From DATKMS01 sp041497995 (GTDB lineage Bacteria > Desulfobacterota > Binatia > HRBIN30), in NCBI GenBank assembly GCA_041497995.1, contig JBGQHM010000443.1, positions 1 through 5,316 of the forward strand: a stretch of 5,316 nucleotides of DNA, in the 5' to 3' direction. Shown piece by piece: positions 5,197 to 5,316 of the stretch. The position numbers and the translations under genes were made by a program. Each line of letters opens with the position of its first letter. Within the stretch, counting starts at the first letter, position 1. The notes beneath the pieces were generated by a model. It ran no database searches. It worked only from the letters and a program-made list of their open reading frames with translations, and was not told the DNA's origin.

Positions 5197-5316
5197 ATGC
5201 GCTCGCTCCTGCTACGGATCGTACTATTCATCACCGTGGCGACTGTCTTTCAGGAACCTCGGCTGGCGGCAGCCGCCAGCACAGATACGACGTGCCGCAA
5301 GTTCATTGCGAATAGC
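5197..5316 (+). CDS. exported protein of unknown function, N-terminal fragment
   Basis: Only the first 40 codons are in the window. The start is well supported by a strong Shine-Dalgarno 5 nt upstream. The N-terminus is a classic signal peptide: MRSLLLRIVLFITVATV, then a short polar stretch, with likely cleavage after the Ala run at residues 24-27 (LAAAA|STD). The mature part begins STDTTCRKFIANS, with a Cys at residue 33. There is no CxxCH in the visible part, so it cannot be called a cytochrome. The CRKxIA start recalls small Cys-containing secreted hypothetical proteins of deltaproteobacterium-like genomes; that is a recollection and not tested. Its position 26 bp after the diheme oxidoreductase, with no terminator between, points to co-expression and a periplasmic or extracellular partner, substrate or electron-transfer role. 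Which of these it is cannot be decided from this fragment. Confidence 0.7.
   Translation, partial: MRSLLLRIVLFITVATVFQEPRLAAAASTDTTCRKFIANS

Overview
This is a GC-rich window with strong G/C preference at third codon positions. It is typical of an uncultivated soil or sediment bacterium of the old Deltaproteobacteria, Binatota, Myxococcota or Acidobacteria type. That placement rests only on gene style: a large winged-helix/ATPase/TPR regulator, a diheme oxidoreductase and small secreted Cys-bearing proteins. No ribosomal or other phylogenetic marker is present. I see no mobile element, CRISPR array, tRNA or rRNA.

Layout. (1) Positions 1-172 hold the 3' end of an alpha/beta-hydrolase on the + strand. 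(2) A 73-bp convergent gap follows, with a plausible intrinsic terminator for the opposite gene. (3) Positions 246-3176, minus strand, encode a 976-aa one-component regulator: an OmpR/PhoB-type winged helix at the N-terminus, a STAND/AAA-type ATPase in the middle, and a long TPR-like helical C-terminus. (4) The 108-bp divergent intergenic region carries a perfect 10-bp inverted repeat whose arms overlap a candidate promoter for the regulator. (5) Positions 3285-3581 encode a 98-aa uncharacterised protein. (6) Positions 3716-5170 encode an exported di-heme oxidoreductase of the DHOR/DUF1111 (MauG / cytochrome c peroxidase-like) type, with an excellent Shine-Dalgarno. (7) From 5197 the beginning of another exported protein runs off the window, only 26 bp after the oxidoreductase stop and with its own strong Shine-Dalgarno.

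How the parts may fit together. The oxidoreductase and the following secreted protein are very likely co-transcribed. The 98-aa gene may head the same operon, but a 134-bp leader with a hairpin separates it from the oxidoreductase gene. The regulator is transcribed divergently, and the palindromic operator-like element between the two is the natural candidate for autoregulation and for control of the periplasmic redox genes. This regulatory link is inferred from arrangement only. No clearly new system is visible. The points most worth checking are the divergent operator, a heptanucleotide tandem repeat in the regulator's linker, the Cys-bearing and acidic insertions of the diheme enzyme, and a lipoprotein-signal-like reading frame directly upstream of that enzyme.
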